Origin: Tragulus kanchil
Taxonomy: Eukaryota > Chordata > Mammalia > Artiodactyla > Tragulidae
Direction: 5' to 3'
NCBI GenBank assembly: GCA_022376925.1
Contig: JAIOJX010000005.1
Coordinates: 88,247,501 to 88,311,500 of the forward strand
DNA: 64,000 nucleotides
This document shows, one piece after another, positions 23,799-35,167 of this stretch. Every line of letters starts with the position of its first letter. Within the stretch, counting starts at the first letter, position 1. The translations under genes were made by a program, and so were the position numbers. The notes under the pieces are model-generated. The model was not told the DNA's origin, did no database searches, and saw only the letters and a program-made list of their open reading frames with translations.

Positions 23799-26785
23799 CG
23801 TGTTTTTGACTGGGGGATTTTTGCAGAAACTAATGCCTTTGGCAGGCAGTGTGTTATGTGAGTATTGAAACACCTGTTTGAGTAAATATCAAAAGTTTTT
23901 TAAATACTTAATGTATTTATTTGAAACTTTGTACAGTGTCTTAAGCATTCTAATATTTTGTTAGAGTTTGGTAGGCAGTTTAGAAGGCATCTGCATGTAG
24001 GGGAGCAGAAGAGCTAAATGAATATACTACATTTCACAGTGCTTTCCCCTGGAAGATCCGAGTCTGCACTTTCTTGGGACTTTTTTTTTTTTTAGCCCTG
24101 TGGGTATTATTTTCTCTAGACTATGTTCCTGTATTTATTTTACTTGGTAGTCAACAAGGTGAATCTTCTTGGGGCCTCTTTTAGAAACAGCACAAGAAGG
24201 ACCAGGTGCAGGACTACCCTACATTTCACAGCCTGGTTGGTTACCCATTCTTGCTAACTACTACCAACAAAAACTGCTTGTAAGTCATTTTATTCTGTGC
24301 ATGAGCAGTTGTCCTTCCATATAAGAATCATTTATCTCATCTGTAAGAATGTCATTTCTCCCTTTGATAGATTTTTAGATTTGTCCTTTAATTGGTTTGG
24401 GAGACCATAATTCTCTTTTATATTCCCACAAACTCTGGTTTTAGTTTTCAACAATATTTCAGATGTGGGTACACAATTGTAATAATTAGTAAATATTGTG
24501 CCATAAGCCAAGGAAGTTTGTAAGACTGATCCTATTTATCCTGCAGTTTCTTTCCTTTACTTGAATAAATCTCAAGGTTGTCTATATATCCTGTTTCACT
24601 TTAATCCACCATTCTTACCAAAATTGCATATTTCGTAAGTTTTCCAGGATTAGGTTTGGAATCTGAGTTGTCCTCTCCACTTTATCATGACTTCATTAAG
24701 TGATTGCTCTTGTTTAGGTGTATAGATCAATTGGAGTTTTGGTAGAAAATAAAAGAGGTTTAACTTTTGAAATTGTGTCTCCAGGAAGTGGAGATCCCAA
24801 GTTATTACTATTAGAGTAAAGAAATGTCATTATTTGTTTGAACGTTTTTCTCACCATACTCTTTGGCAAGATAAGTGTTTCAAGCAAGGGATCAGTCAAC
24901 CAGTATCTTTCCAGTGTGACTTTATTTGTCCCATAAGAATTATTAATCCAAGAAACTTCTTCTTGTCACTATTGGTTATATCAGTCCATTTTAAAACCAT
25001 ATCATACTTTTTATATAATTTTTCATTCTGTTGCTAATAATTTAAGAAGCAACCAACTTGAAAAAGCCATTGCCAAAAATTAATTCTGTTTATTCACTAA
25101 CACTTTGCAGGCTATTACATTCAATAATTATAACTGAAACACCTGTAAAGCCTTCCAACTTTCATGAAACGTTTTCAATCCACTCGTCTGAAGAAGCAAA
25201 GAAGCATTCTCCAGTGCCGTGAGTTTCATTTTCACTTTCCATATCAGAATCAATCACTATGGAGTTTTGCCTTTTTGTTAGTCTTATATTCCCATCATCT
25301 GGAGTCAGAGCTATATTCAGAAAAACTGTCCTATTCTCAGACACTAGTGTACATGTCACTCATCAGATAAAGTATCTGTATAAAATTCACTCAAAATTTC
25401 CTTATTCAAAATTTTGTGATGCATCATTTATAAAAACTTTATGGAAATAAATGTGTTTATAATATACACAAGGCTGGCAAATAAACTTTGTTGGAACAAT
25501 GCAAAATGGGAATTATAGTGATAGTCATAAGTTGTATAATGAACCTTTGATCAGTTTTAAGGTCTAACCACTTTACATGGTGGTTTCTTGTATCACCTCT
25601 AAAATGTACCATAAGCCAAGGAAGTTTGTAAGACTGATCCTATTTATCCTGCAGTTTCTTTCCTTTACTTGAATAAATCTCAAGGTTGTCTATATATCCT
25701 GTTTCACTTTAATCCACCATTCTTACCAAAATTGCATATTTCGTAAGTTTTCCAGGATTAGGTTTGGAATCTGAGTTGTCCTCTCCACTTTATCATGACT
25801 TCATTAAGTGATTGCTCTTGTTTAGGTGTATAGATCAATTGGAGTTTTGGTAGAAAATAAAAGAGGTTTAACTTTTGAAATTGTGTCTCCAGGAAGTGGA
25901 GATCCCAAGTTATTACTATTAGAGTAAAGAAATGTCATTATTTGTTTGAACGTTTTTCTCACCATACTCTTTGGCAAGATAAGTGTTTCAAGCAAGGGAT
26001 CAGTCAACCAGTATCTTTCCAGTGTGACTTTATTTGTCCCATAAGAATTATTAATCCAAGAAACTTCTTCTTGTCACTATTGGTTATATCAGTCCATTTT
26101 AAAACCATATCATACTTTTTATATAATTTTTCATTCTGTTGCTAATAATTTAAGAAGCAACCAACTTGAAAAAGCCATTGCCAAAAATTAATTCTGTTTA
26201 TTCACTAACACTTTGCAGGCTATTACATTCAATAATTATAACTGAAACACCTGTAAAGCCTTCCAACTTTCATGAAACGTTTTCAATCCACTCGTCTGAA
26301 GAAGCAAAGAAGCATTCTCCAGTGCCGTGAGTTTCATTTTCACTTTCCATATCAGAATCAATCACTATGGAGTTTTGCCTTTTTGTTAGTCTTATATTCC
26401 CATCATCTGGAGTCAGAGCTATATTCAGAAAAACTGTCCTATTCTCAGACACTAGTGTACATGTCACTCATCAGATAAAGTATCTGTATAAAATTCACTC
26501 AAAATTTCCTTATTCAAAATTTTGTGATGCATCATTTATAAAAACTTTATGGAAATAAATGTGTTTATAATATACACAAGGCTGGCAAATAAACTTTGTT
26601 GGAACAATGCAAAATGGGAATTATAGTGATAGTCATAAGTTGTATAATGAACCTTTGATCAGTTTTAAGGTCTAACCACTTTACATGGTGGTTTATTGTA
26701 TCACTCTCTAAAAATGTATTGATACATTTCCAGTTTATGTTCAGGTAAAGAAGATGTATTAATATGTCTTTGGTTAGTAGTGTGT
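23799..26785 (-). pseudogene. Degenerate piggyBac-type transposon and transposase
   Basis: Read on the minus strand, short broken frames match the piggyBac (DDE_Tnp_1_7) transposase in the right order. About 25359-25162 has an acidic N-terminal stretch (VIDSDMESENETHGTG). About 25015-24905 reads WTDITNSDKKKFLGLIILMG. After a frameshift, about 24911-24714 reads YWLTDPLLETLILPKSMV then FKQIMTFLYSNSNN. About 24713-24660 reads QEQSLNEVMIKWRGQLRF, where the first catalytic Asp position is Asn (codon 24695-24697). About 24660-24541 reads KLTKYAILVRMVD, then after a stop SETGYIDNLEIYSSKGKKLQ. TTAA occurs at both edges (23795-23798 and 26786-26793), where L1 sequence breaks and resumes. Without duplication 6 the insert is about 1.9 kb. 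Terminal inverted repeats were not convincingly found. Dead element; family assignment is by eye. Confidence 0.75.
24501..26718. repeat. Adjacent direct duplication 6 (unit 1,108 bp)
   Basis: Copy 1 is 24501-25608 and copy 2 is 25609-26718. The copies match until the last about 30 bp, where they differ (TTTCTTGTATCACCTCT versus TTTATTGTATCACTCTCT). It duplicates most of the piggyBac transposase relic, so the relic must not be counted as two elements. Confidence 0.95.
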
Positions 26786-27977
26786 TTAATTAACACTTTC
26801 TGCAACGCTGTTTTAGTGGTGAGGAATTCCTTTAGTTTTTGATTGTCTGGAAAGCTCTTTATCTCTTCTTCAAATCTAAATGATAACCTTCCTGGGCAGA
26901 GTGTTCTTGGTTCAAGGTTTTTACCTTCATCCTTTAAATATATGGTCTACTCCCTCCTTAGCCTGCACAATGTCTACTGAAAAATCAGATGATAGTCTTA
27001 AAGAAATTCCTTTATATGTTATTTTCCATTTTTTCTTTGTTGCTTTTAATATTCTCTCCTTATTCTTAATGTTTGTCATTTGAGATTACAAATGCATCTT
27101 GGGGTGTCCCTCTCTGTGTTCATCCTTTACTTTCTGGACTTGTGCGACTGTTTCCTAAATTAGGGAACTTTTCAGCTATTATGTTTTAAATATGTTCTCA
27201 TCCCCTTTCTCACTTGTCTCTCTGGGATCCCTGTTTGCTGCTGGGTAGCTCTGTGTCCCTACCTAGTTAGTTGCCCTGAAGCATCCTAGCACTGGTACTT
27301 ACAAGGTACGAGGTGGGGTCAGGTCTTGTTGCTAATGAGCTAGAGGGAGGATCCTGCAGTGTCATCTGCCAGCAGTGACTTCTACAGGGTAGAATGAGCC
27401 CCCAAATATGACTTCTACCAGTGTCCATTTCCTGGGATAAGGTGCATCCACCTTCCACCTCTGCAAAAGGCACTCCAAGACCAGCAGGTAGGTTTGACTC
27501 GGGTGTCTATCAAGTTAGTGTTTTTACACTGGGTCCTGGTGGGCATTTCTTAAAGGCCTCTGGGACTCCTGAAATTGAACCTCACTGGCCTTCAAAGTCA
27601 AATGCGTTGGGAGCTCATCCTCCCAGTGCCAGACCCTTGGACTGGGGAGCCAGATATGGGTCTCAGAACTTTCACTGCAATATAAATATTCTTCATTCTG
27701 TGAGTTGTACCCCACCCCCAGGGGCATGGAACTTAATTATATCATAAGTCCACCCTTTTACCCTGTCCTTAGTTGTAAAAGGTCTTTTCTGGTAAGTTTT
27801 AGTGTTTCTCATAGACAATTATTCTGCAGATAATTGTGGTTTGGGCATGTTTTGAAAGGAAATAGAGTCTTTTTACTGCACTAAGATGGCTGACCTCCAG
27901 GTCTGTTTTAATTTTTTTCCAACAACATTGTATAGTTTTAATTATAGAAGTCTTGAACATATATTGTTAAATTTATG

Positions 27978-28083
27978 ACTCTAAAGTGAAAGTGTTAGTT
28001 ATTCAGCCATGTTCGACTCTTTCACAACCCTGTGGTTTGTAGCCCACCAGGCTACATGGAATTTCCCAGGCAAGAATACAAGC
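27978..28083 (-). mobile_element. Bov-tA fragment, minus strand
   Basis: AAGTGAAAGTGTTAGTTATT, then 'gttcgactctttcacaaccc', then 'gcccaccaggctacatgg' and CCCAGGCAAGAATACA. It is joined directly to the CHR-like SINE that follows. Confidence 0.85.
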
Positions 28084-28239
28084 GTGGGCTGGGTGCATGT
28101 GCTGCAGTGTGCTGGCTCCTAATAGGACACACTGGTCCAGCTGCTCCGTGGCATCTGGGATCTTCCCAGGCCAGGTTGAACTGGCACACCTTGGACTTCA
28201 AGGTGGTGTCCTTACCTACTGGACCACCAGGGAAGCCCC
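28084..28239 (-). mobile_element. CHR-like SINE, 3'-truncated, minus strand
   Basis: Starts in the middle of the family consensus (GGGTGCATGTGCTGCAGTGT), passes the antisense B box region (CCAGGTTGAACTGG) and ends GGACCACCAGGGAAGCCCCC. The family-specific 3' part is missing where it meets the Bov-tA fragment, so the two form a chimeric block. Confidence 0.85.
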
Positions 28240-28240
28240 C

Positions 28241-28347
28241 GAAATGTGAGTTTTTAATAAACACTAATTATGTTAGGGAGCTATATATATAACATAATTA
28301 GGGAACTATATATACATACACACACACACATATATATATAGTTAGGG

Positions 28348-28394
<47 letters not shown>

Positions 28395-28554
28395 TAATAT
28401 CTACAACTATATATAGTTAGGGACTATATATCTTAGGGATTTTATATATATGTATATATATTATAGTTAGGGACAATATATATGTGTGTGTGTGTGTATA
28501 CAGTTCCTTAATTATGTTATCCCTAACATACTGTTTATTAAAAACTCATATTTC
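28241..28554. repeat. AT-rich inverted repeat with TA/TAGGGA minisatellite core
   Basis: The left arm (about 28241-28310) starts GAAATGTGAGTTTTTAATAA and includes TATGTTAGGG and ATAACATAATTAGGGAAC. The right arm (28503-28554) read in reverse starts GAAATATGAGTTTTTAATAA and contains the same landmarks in the same order. Between them lie TA and CA/TG runs with repeated GTTAGGGA units. It could fold into a long hairpin. It may be a small foldback element or a locally expanded palindromic microsatellite. Confidence 0.8.
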
Positions 28555-29328
28555 TATTATATCATGGGTTAGTGCCCATTATGATTTTTCTAGGATTTGA
28601 TAATCACCACAAATATTTTTAAAGACATTGGAGAGATATGTCCTCATACATCTCATTTCTGGTTATATTTTCTAAAAGAGTCATGTCCTTGGCTAACCTG
28701 AAGTAAGAAGTACAATCCTTCCATAAGCAGCAGTAATATCTATAACAAATGAAAAGTTCTTTTGGGATTTTCAGTATAATGTTGTGAAAAAATCCAAATT
28801 CTTGGCCAATCCAATATTTTGGAATGAACAGAAAATGTATAGGTACGATCACATGGTTCCCTCTTTCTATTTATAGGTCTTCAAGTTTTAGAATATAGGT
28901 GAAGAATTGACATAAATTCATTGAAACCTATATTTCTTAGCTACACGTCAGTGTTTCATTAGGATAATCTGAAGTCAGTATTTTTACCTCTACTTTTAGA
29001 TGAGGAAGTTAAAGATACAGATGTTATCTTTAAACTGTTATGATTAATCTATATATTAAACTGTTCAGCCATCGAACACAACTGGGATTTGTACCCAGTC
29101 AGCATGACTCAGAATCCACACACTGAACTAGAATAAACAGACATAGACACATAGTATTGAGGCAGAGTTTCAGATAGAGTAGACCCTTAAAAACTAACTT
29201 TAAAAAGAACTATGTGCCCTCCTTCTCATGGAGTTATTCTATGAGTACTTATCAATACTCACAAAATGTGTGTGTCAGAATATAGCCATTAGGCAAGTAG
29301 ACCACTCCCAGACTTGAGAAAATGTCAC
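28555..29328. other. Unique sequence, no gene seen
   Basis: AT-rich; no repeat or convincing coding frame recognised on either strand. Confidence 0.45.
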
Positions 29329-31625
29329 AAGGCACCAGAAAAAAATTTTGATACTTCACATTAGCAAAGAGTATCCTAGTCACCTTTCTTGCTATGTTTC
29401 TACATATAGCAGTAGCCTATAAATAAATTCTGTGCACAGTGTTTGACCTTTGTCCAACAAGTTTTGAGCAAAACATTTTTGAATGTATTATTGTTTTACT
29501 CTTCTGAAAAAAAATATTAACTTTGCACGAAGTATACAAATCAGCTATATATTTTGACTCCTTTGTCCTATATGATAGTCTTCTATGCTTTGAGATTGTG
29601 CACCTTCATACCAACAGCAAATAAGAATTTATTAAGAAGATAAAATTGGATAGTGTAAGTATTTTTATTTTCTGAAAATAATTTAGCTTCCTTAATTCTG
29701 CTTTTATTCAGAAACCAAATTCTGATGGCACATCACATGTCACCTTCTACTTAACAGTTTGCAAGTCAATTCTTGCCTGCTACCTGTTTTTCCTAAAAGA
29801 AAAGTTTCATTGAAACACTGTCAGACCCCTTTATTTATGTACTGTCTGTGACTGTATTAACACTGCAATGGCAGAGTTTAGTAGTTGTGATGTTCCAGCC
29901 TCTAAACCCCAAATGATTTACTCAGCAGCTATTCTCAGGAAAAAAACACAACCTTTGGTCTATGAAGATACCAGCTGCTGAATCATAATAATGAGCAAGC
30001 TATTTAAAACTTCTTTTTTCTGTGGTCAGTGTTTTGTTTCACTCTGAAAATGACTACTCATGCTCAGAGAAGGATTAACTAAAAATACAGTGAATGAAGC
30101 TCCTAACCCCATTAGATATGAAAACTTATATCCATGATAAAGTTGGCCTCATTCATCAATAATGACCATCAATATAAAACTTACTTTTAAGCTTCTCAGT
30201 TGCACGGTTTCCTGTTGATCACAAGACCTATTTCTGTTAATTCCTGCTTTATAGTAGCTTGCAATCTAAGACATCATACTAAAATAGAATGTTATAACCT
30301 AAATGAGATTAATAACTAAATTGCTAATAATGAAAGAAGAAATCAGAATTCCTTTATGGTCAGATATTTTGATATTTACCATGAAAATTTTGATTAAAAT
30401 TACAAATAGAAAACTTAAAATTGTACTGAAACTTGCTTACCAGTAAGCTGTTTCAGCTGAGAGGTCATCCTGTTTAAGGCACCAGAAAAAAATTTTGATA
30501 CTTCACATTAGCAAAGAGTATCCTAGTCACCTTTCTTGCTATGTTTCTACATATAGCAGTAGCCTATAAATAAATTCTGTGCACAGTGTTTGACCTTTGT
30601 CCAACAAGTTTTGAGCAAAACATTTTTGAATGTATTATTGTTTTACTCTTCTGAAAAAAAATATTAACTTTGCACGAAGTATACAAATCAGCTATATATT
30701 TTGACTCCTTTGTCCTATATGATAGTCTTCTATGCTTTGAGATTGTGCACCTTCATACCAACAGCAAATAAGAATTTATTAAGAAGATAAAATTGGATAG
30801 TGTAAGTATTTTTATTTTCTGAAAATAATTTAGCTTCCTTAATTCTGCTTTTATTCAGAAACCAAATTCTGATGGCACATCACATGTCACCTTCTACTTA
30901 ACAGTTTGCAAGTCAATTCTTGCCTGCTACCTGTTTTTACTAAAAAGAAAAGTTTCATTGAAACACTGTCAGACCCCTTTATTTATGTACTGTCTGTGAC
31001 TGTATTAACACTGCAATGGCAGAGTTTAGTAGTTGTGATGTTCCAGCCTCTAAACCCCAAATGATTTACTCAGCAGCTATTCTCAGGAAAAAAACACAAC
31101 CTTTGGTCTATGAAGATACCAGCTGCTGAATCATAATAATGAGCAAGCTATTTAAAACTTCTTTTTTCTGTGGTCAGTGTTTTGTTTCACTCTGAAAATG
31201 ACTACTCATGCTCAGAGAAGGATTAACTAAAAATACAGTGAATGAAGCTCCTAACCCCATTAGATATGAAAACTTATATCCATGATAAAGTTGGCCTCAT
31301 TCATCAATAATGACCATCAATATAAAACTTACTTTTAAGCTTCTCAGTTGCACGGTTTCCTGTTGATCACAAGACCTATTTCTGTTAATTCCTGCTTTAT
31401 AGTAGCTTGCAATCTAAGACATCATACTAAAATAGAATGTTATAACCTAAATGAGATTAATAACTAAATTGCTAATAATGAAAGAAGAAATCAGAATTCC
31501 TTTATGGTCAGATATTTTGATATTTACCATGAAAATTTTGATTAAAATTACAAATAGAAAACTTAAAATTGTACTGAAACTTGCTTACCAGGAAGCTGTG
31601 TCAGCTGAGAGGTCATCCTGTTTAA
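29329..31625. repeat. Adjacent direct duplication 7 (offset 1,147 bp)
   Basis: Copy 1 is 29329-30477 and copy 2 is 30476-31625. Differences: a 1-bp indel (CCTAAAAGAAAAG versus ACTAAAAAGAAAAG), and two substitutions within 30 bp of the copy-1 end (CAGTAAGCTGTTTCAG versus CAGGAAGCTGTGTCAG). Mainly unique DNA. Confidence 0.95.
29831..29935. mobile_element. Possible old hAT-type DNA transposon scrap
   Basis: 'ctgtctgtgactgtattaac', then 'gcaatggcagagtttagtagttgtgatg', resembles the common mammalian element whose text includes GGCAGAGTTGAGTAGTTGC. I cannot name the subfamily with certainty. It is repeated about 1,147 bp downstream by duplication 7. Confidence 0.4.
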
Positions 31626-32998
31626 TTTTTTTGTGGTGAAGGGAGATGAGTACTGTCAACATTCCTTACTTAATAGTTGTAAGGCAGGCTTAATTAAGGA
31701 GACAAAAATATTGATTTGCAAAGTCAAGCAGAGTTGATGGTTAATGTTATTTTGCTCTGAGTTCAACATACCAGCTAGCTTGAACTGTGGGTGACCTGCA
31801 CAATTAAAACAACACAAAAGACTTTAGGATTTGCTTATCTGGCTTCCTATTCCTTTTTATATAGCCCAAATTACAGCCCTACCATCATCACTGCAAAATA
31901 AATCAAGCAGAAATTCCTGTTATTAATATAATAAGTATTTCATGTCTTTCAGATAAGACCATTGCTATATATTCTGCAAATAAGAGTAAATTAATTTTAG
32001 TGAAGTCACTAAAAATGGTACGTCCTATTAACTTGATGCTCAAAAAGAGAAGAAAATTCAGTATTTTAAGTTTATATATTATTAATTTAGCCATTTAAAT
32101 TATTCGATCAATTTCCATTCAAGGCCACAGTGTGAAAATGGAATTTATTCTGTATTATGAGCAATTTCAAACATTCAAAAAAATTGAGCAAAAATAAATG
32201 TCCACCATCAAGACTAAGCAATAGCTAGTACTCATATTTGCATTTGCCTACTTTACTTCTAGTATTTTAAAATCTAGGATTGTGTACTAGTTTTTAATTT
32301 ATTGATGTACTTAATTATAATGACTCTTAAAAATACCAAGTATGTTTTCTCATAAGGTATACTAAATTATGAATGTAAAGATGGATGTTTTTAACCTTTC
32401 CCATCTCTCCATCCTCTATGTCTAGAAAACTCAAAGTTTGGTCTGGATTTACATGGTAAACATTTTGGAAAGAAGAATTTAATAGGTGATGCTGTGTGCT
32501 TTGTTTTGCATCATATCAAGAAACACACAATGCCAAGTTATCCCAATATTGGTGATGCTAAGTTTGATCGACCAGTTGATTTAATAACCACCAGACCTCT
32601 CCATGACATGGTTATGCTTTCCTTTGGTAATAGGCATTTATTTATCTTCTATTCCAGCAACATTTAATTAATGGTTTTAGCCTTTATAAAGGAACTTCAT
32701 CTGAATTACTGATTATATAAAGTTAAAACTGTGATTTTTTTTTCTAATACATTTATTCTTTTTATGTTTATTAACTGATGCTCTTTTGTGCAAAAGTGTT
32801 TCTCCTCCTAAAAATTGCTCACTGACTTCCCTTTAATAACCAGCTACCAGAGTAAGGAACTGGTATAATAGTAAGATATATTCCAGTTTATCCAGGATTG
32901 TTCTGATCATGTCACTTGTAGAAATACTGCTGTGCTCCTATCCATATAATTAACAGATTAAAAGATAAATTACAAGAACATTCCATGTATTAGTCACC
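31626..32998. other. Unique sequence, no gene seen
   Basis: AT-rich, low-complexity in places. Open frames are short and have no recognisable domain. Confidence 0.45.
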
Positions 32999-35167
32999 TT
33001 GAATTTCTCTCTCAAAATCTCAATCTCTCATGTTGACAATCCTAAATGTTAATTTATTCAATGTTTCACAATCTATTATGCCTTTTGATATCCAAATCTT
33101 TTATGTGTAAATACAGTAATTATTTCTTTTGATACTGTCAATACTCAAGTCTCAAAATTGACTAGCATAAGTCCCTTAAAAATGCTTCTGTGTCCTTTTG
33201 ACATAACTCTAATTTTGATTAAAGTTTTGCTTTAGGACATAATAAGCTATTACAACCTTACCTTGTATTTTCTGTGCTCCAGATCTGAATTCAACAATTT
33301 CCTCAAAGACTTCTGATTTCTTTCAGTGGAAACTGGTCAGGAGTATTTGTTTTTCCTGAGGCATTATGACGCTCAGAATATTTCAGTGGATACATCTATG
33401 ATTATATGTAAATACACTTTACAAACTTTATATTTTTGTTCTTTCCAATTCAAATTGAACCTTACAGTGTTTTTCTTAGTTCTTAGTTTCAAATTTATAT
33501 TTTATTCTGAAATCCTTGGCCTTCTAATGATCATATTTGCTTTATGATATACATGAAATGGTTACAAGGTAACATTCTAATATGCTTATCAACAATAAAA
33601 CTCAACAACAAATAAATATGGTTTAAAATTGTTTGACTTCTCTTTTCTTTTTGTGGATATGACCTTAGGATGTGTAGTCAGACCACTGGGTCAAAAGTAA
33701 TTTAAGGAGCATCCCTGGTGGTCCAGTGGGTAGAGACACCGCCTTGCAGTGCAGGGGCACCAGTTCGATCCCTGGCCCAGGAAGATCCCATGTGCTGCGG
33801 AGTGGCTGGACCAATGTGTCCAACTACCTAGCCAGAGCTCTGGAACACATGTGCCCAGAGCTGGTGCTCTGCAGTGATGGAGGCCACTGCGATGGGAGGC
33901 CCACACAGGCCAAAGAACAAAGATGGATGAAAATAGATAAATGAAAGGCCAATAGAAGTGGCCAAAAAAAAAGAAGTAATTTAAAAGTTTGGCTAAAAGT
34001 ACAAGTAGAGACAAATAATGAAAATGAAAAACAATGCAGTTTCTGTCACAAGCAAATGTTTTAATATCCCAGAGTTACTAGATATTGAATTTCTCTCTCA
34101 AATCTCAATCTCTCATGTTGACAATCCTAAATGTTAATTTATTCTGTTTCACAATCTATTATGCCTTTTGATATCCAAATCTTTTATGTGTAAATACAGT
34201 AATTATTCTTTTGATACTGTCAATACTCAAGTCTCAAAATTGACTAGCATAAGTCCCTTAAAAATGCTTCTGTGTCCTTTTGACATAACTCTAATTTTGA
34301 TTAAAGTTTTGCTTTAGGACATAATAAGCTATTACAACCTTACCTTGTATTTTCTGTGCTCCAGATCTGAATTCAACAATTTCCTCAAAGACTTCTGATT
34401 TCTTTCAGTGGAAACTGGTCAGGAGTATTTGTTTTTCCTGAGGCATTATGACGCTCAGAATATTTCAGTGGATACATCTATGATTATATGTAAATACACT
34501 TTACAAACTTTATATTTTTGTTCTTTCCAATTCAAATTGAACCTTACAGTGTTTTTCTTAGTTCTTAGTTTCAAATTTATATTTTATTCTGAAATCCTTG
34601 GCCTTCTAATGATCATATTTGCTTTATGATATACATGAAATGGTTACAAGGTAACATTCTAATATGCTTATCAACAATAAAACTCAACAACAAATAAATA
34701 TGGTTTAAAATTGTTTGACTTCTCTTTTCTTTTTGTGGATATGACCTTAGGATGTGTAGTCAGACCACTGGGTCAAAAGTAATTTAAGGAGCATCCCTGG
34801 TGGTCCAGTGGGTAGAGACACCGCCTTGCAGTGCAGGGGCACCAGTTCGATCCCTGGCCCAGGAAGATCCCATGTGCTGCGGAGTGGCTGGACCAATGTG
34901 TCCAACTACCTAGCCAGAGCTCTGGAACACATGTGCCCAGAGCTGGTGCTCTGCAGTGATGGAGGCCACTGCGATGGGAGGCCCACACAGGCCAAAGAAC
35001 AAAGATGGATGAAAATAGATAAATGAAAGGCCAATAGAAGTGGCCAAAAAAAAAGAAGTAATTTAAAAGTTTGGCTAAAAGTACAAGTAGAGACAAATAA
35101 TGAAAATGAAAAACAATGCAGTTTCTGTCACAAGCAAATGTTTTAATATCCCAGAGTTACTAGATAT
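32999..35167. repeat. Adjacent direct duplication 8 (offset 1,082-1,086 bp)
   Basis: Copy 1 is 32999-34085 and copy 2 is 34086-35167. Small deletions occur in the first about 120 bp of copy 2 (CTCAAAATCTC versus CTCAAATCTC, TATTCAATGTTTC versus TATTCTGTTTC). It includes a SINE with its target-site duplication, identical in both copies. Confidence 0.95.
33706..33973 (+). mobile_element. CHR-like SINE with TSD
   Basis: Head GCATCCCTGGTGGTCCAGTG, B box AGTTCGATCCC, end 'ggccaaagaacaaagatgga' then 'gccaatagaagtggcc' and an A-run. It lacks the C-rich and AAATA tail. The 11-bp target-site duplication AAGTAATTTAA lies at 33695-33705 and 33974-33984. It is copied at 34788-35055 (duplication 8), and its 3' end appears a third time at 36061-36131 (duplication 9). 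Confidence 0.9.

Larger units (their letters stand above)
17250..27960 (-). mobile_element. Old L1, minus strand, in many pieces
   Basis: Antisense L1 order is followed left to right. First is 3' UTR (17260-17385, resuming 17715-18300). Next is ORF2 C-terminal sequence; a minus-strand frame at 19483-19683 reads MNVVKMTLLPKTIYRFSVIL then EQSILKFEWKHKRSQIAKAI. Next is the RT-region end near 21180. Last are 5'-side segments (21180-21330, 21644-23330, 23465-23795, 26790-27960, including 'tttttgattgtctggaaagctc'). Most of ORF2 is deleted. It is interrupted by CHR-like SINEs, an older CHR SINE, a Bov-tA scrap and a piggyBac relic, and inflated by duplications 4, 5 and 6. Confidence 0.7.

Noticed and set aside
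27267..27747. Overlapping 67-108 residue frames on both strands
   Set aside because: They lie within the 5'-side part of the old minus-strand L1; composition is non-protein-like.
28241..28554. CRISPR-like array (repeated GTTAGGGA units)
   Set aside because: Units are irregular, short and embedded in TA microsatellite; mammalian context.
33707..33780. tRNA gene (A and B boxes present)
   Set aside because: The boxes belong to the tRNA-Glu-derived head of a SINE; no cloverleaf, and the body continues as SINE.
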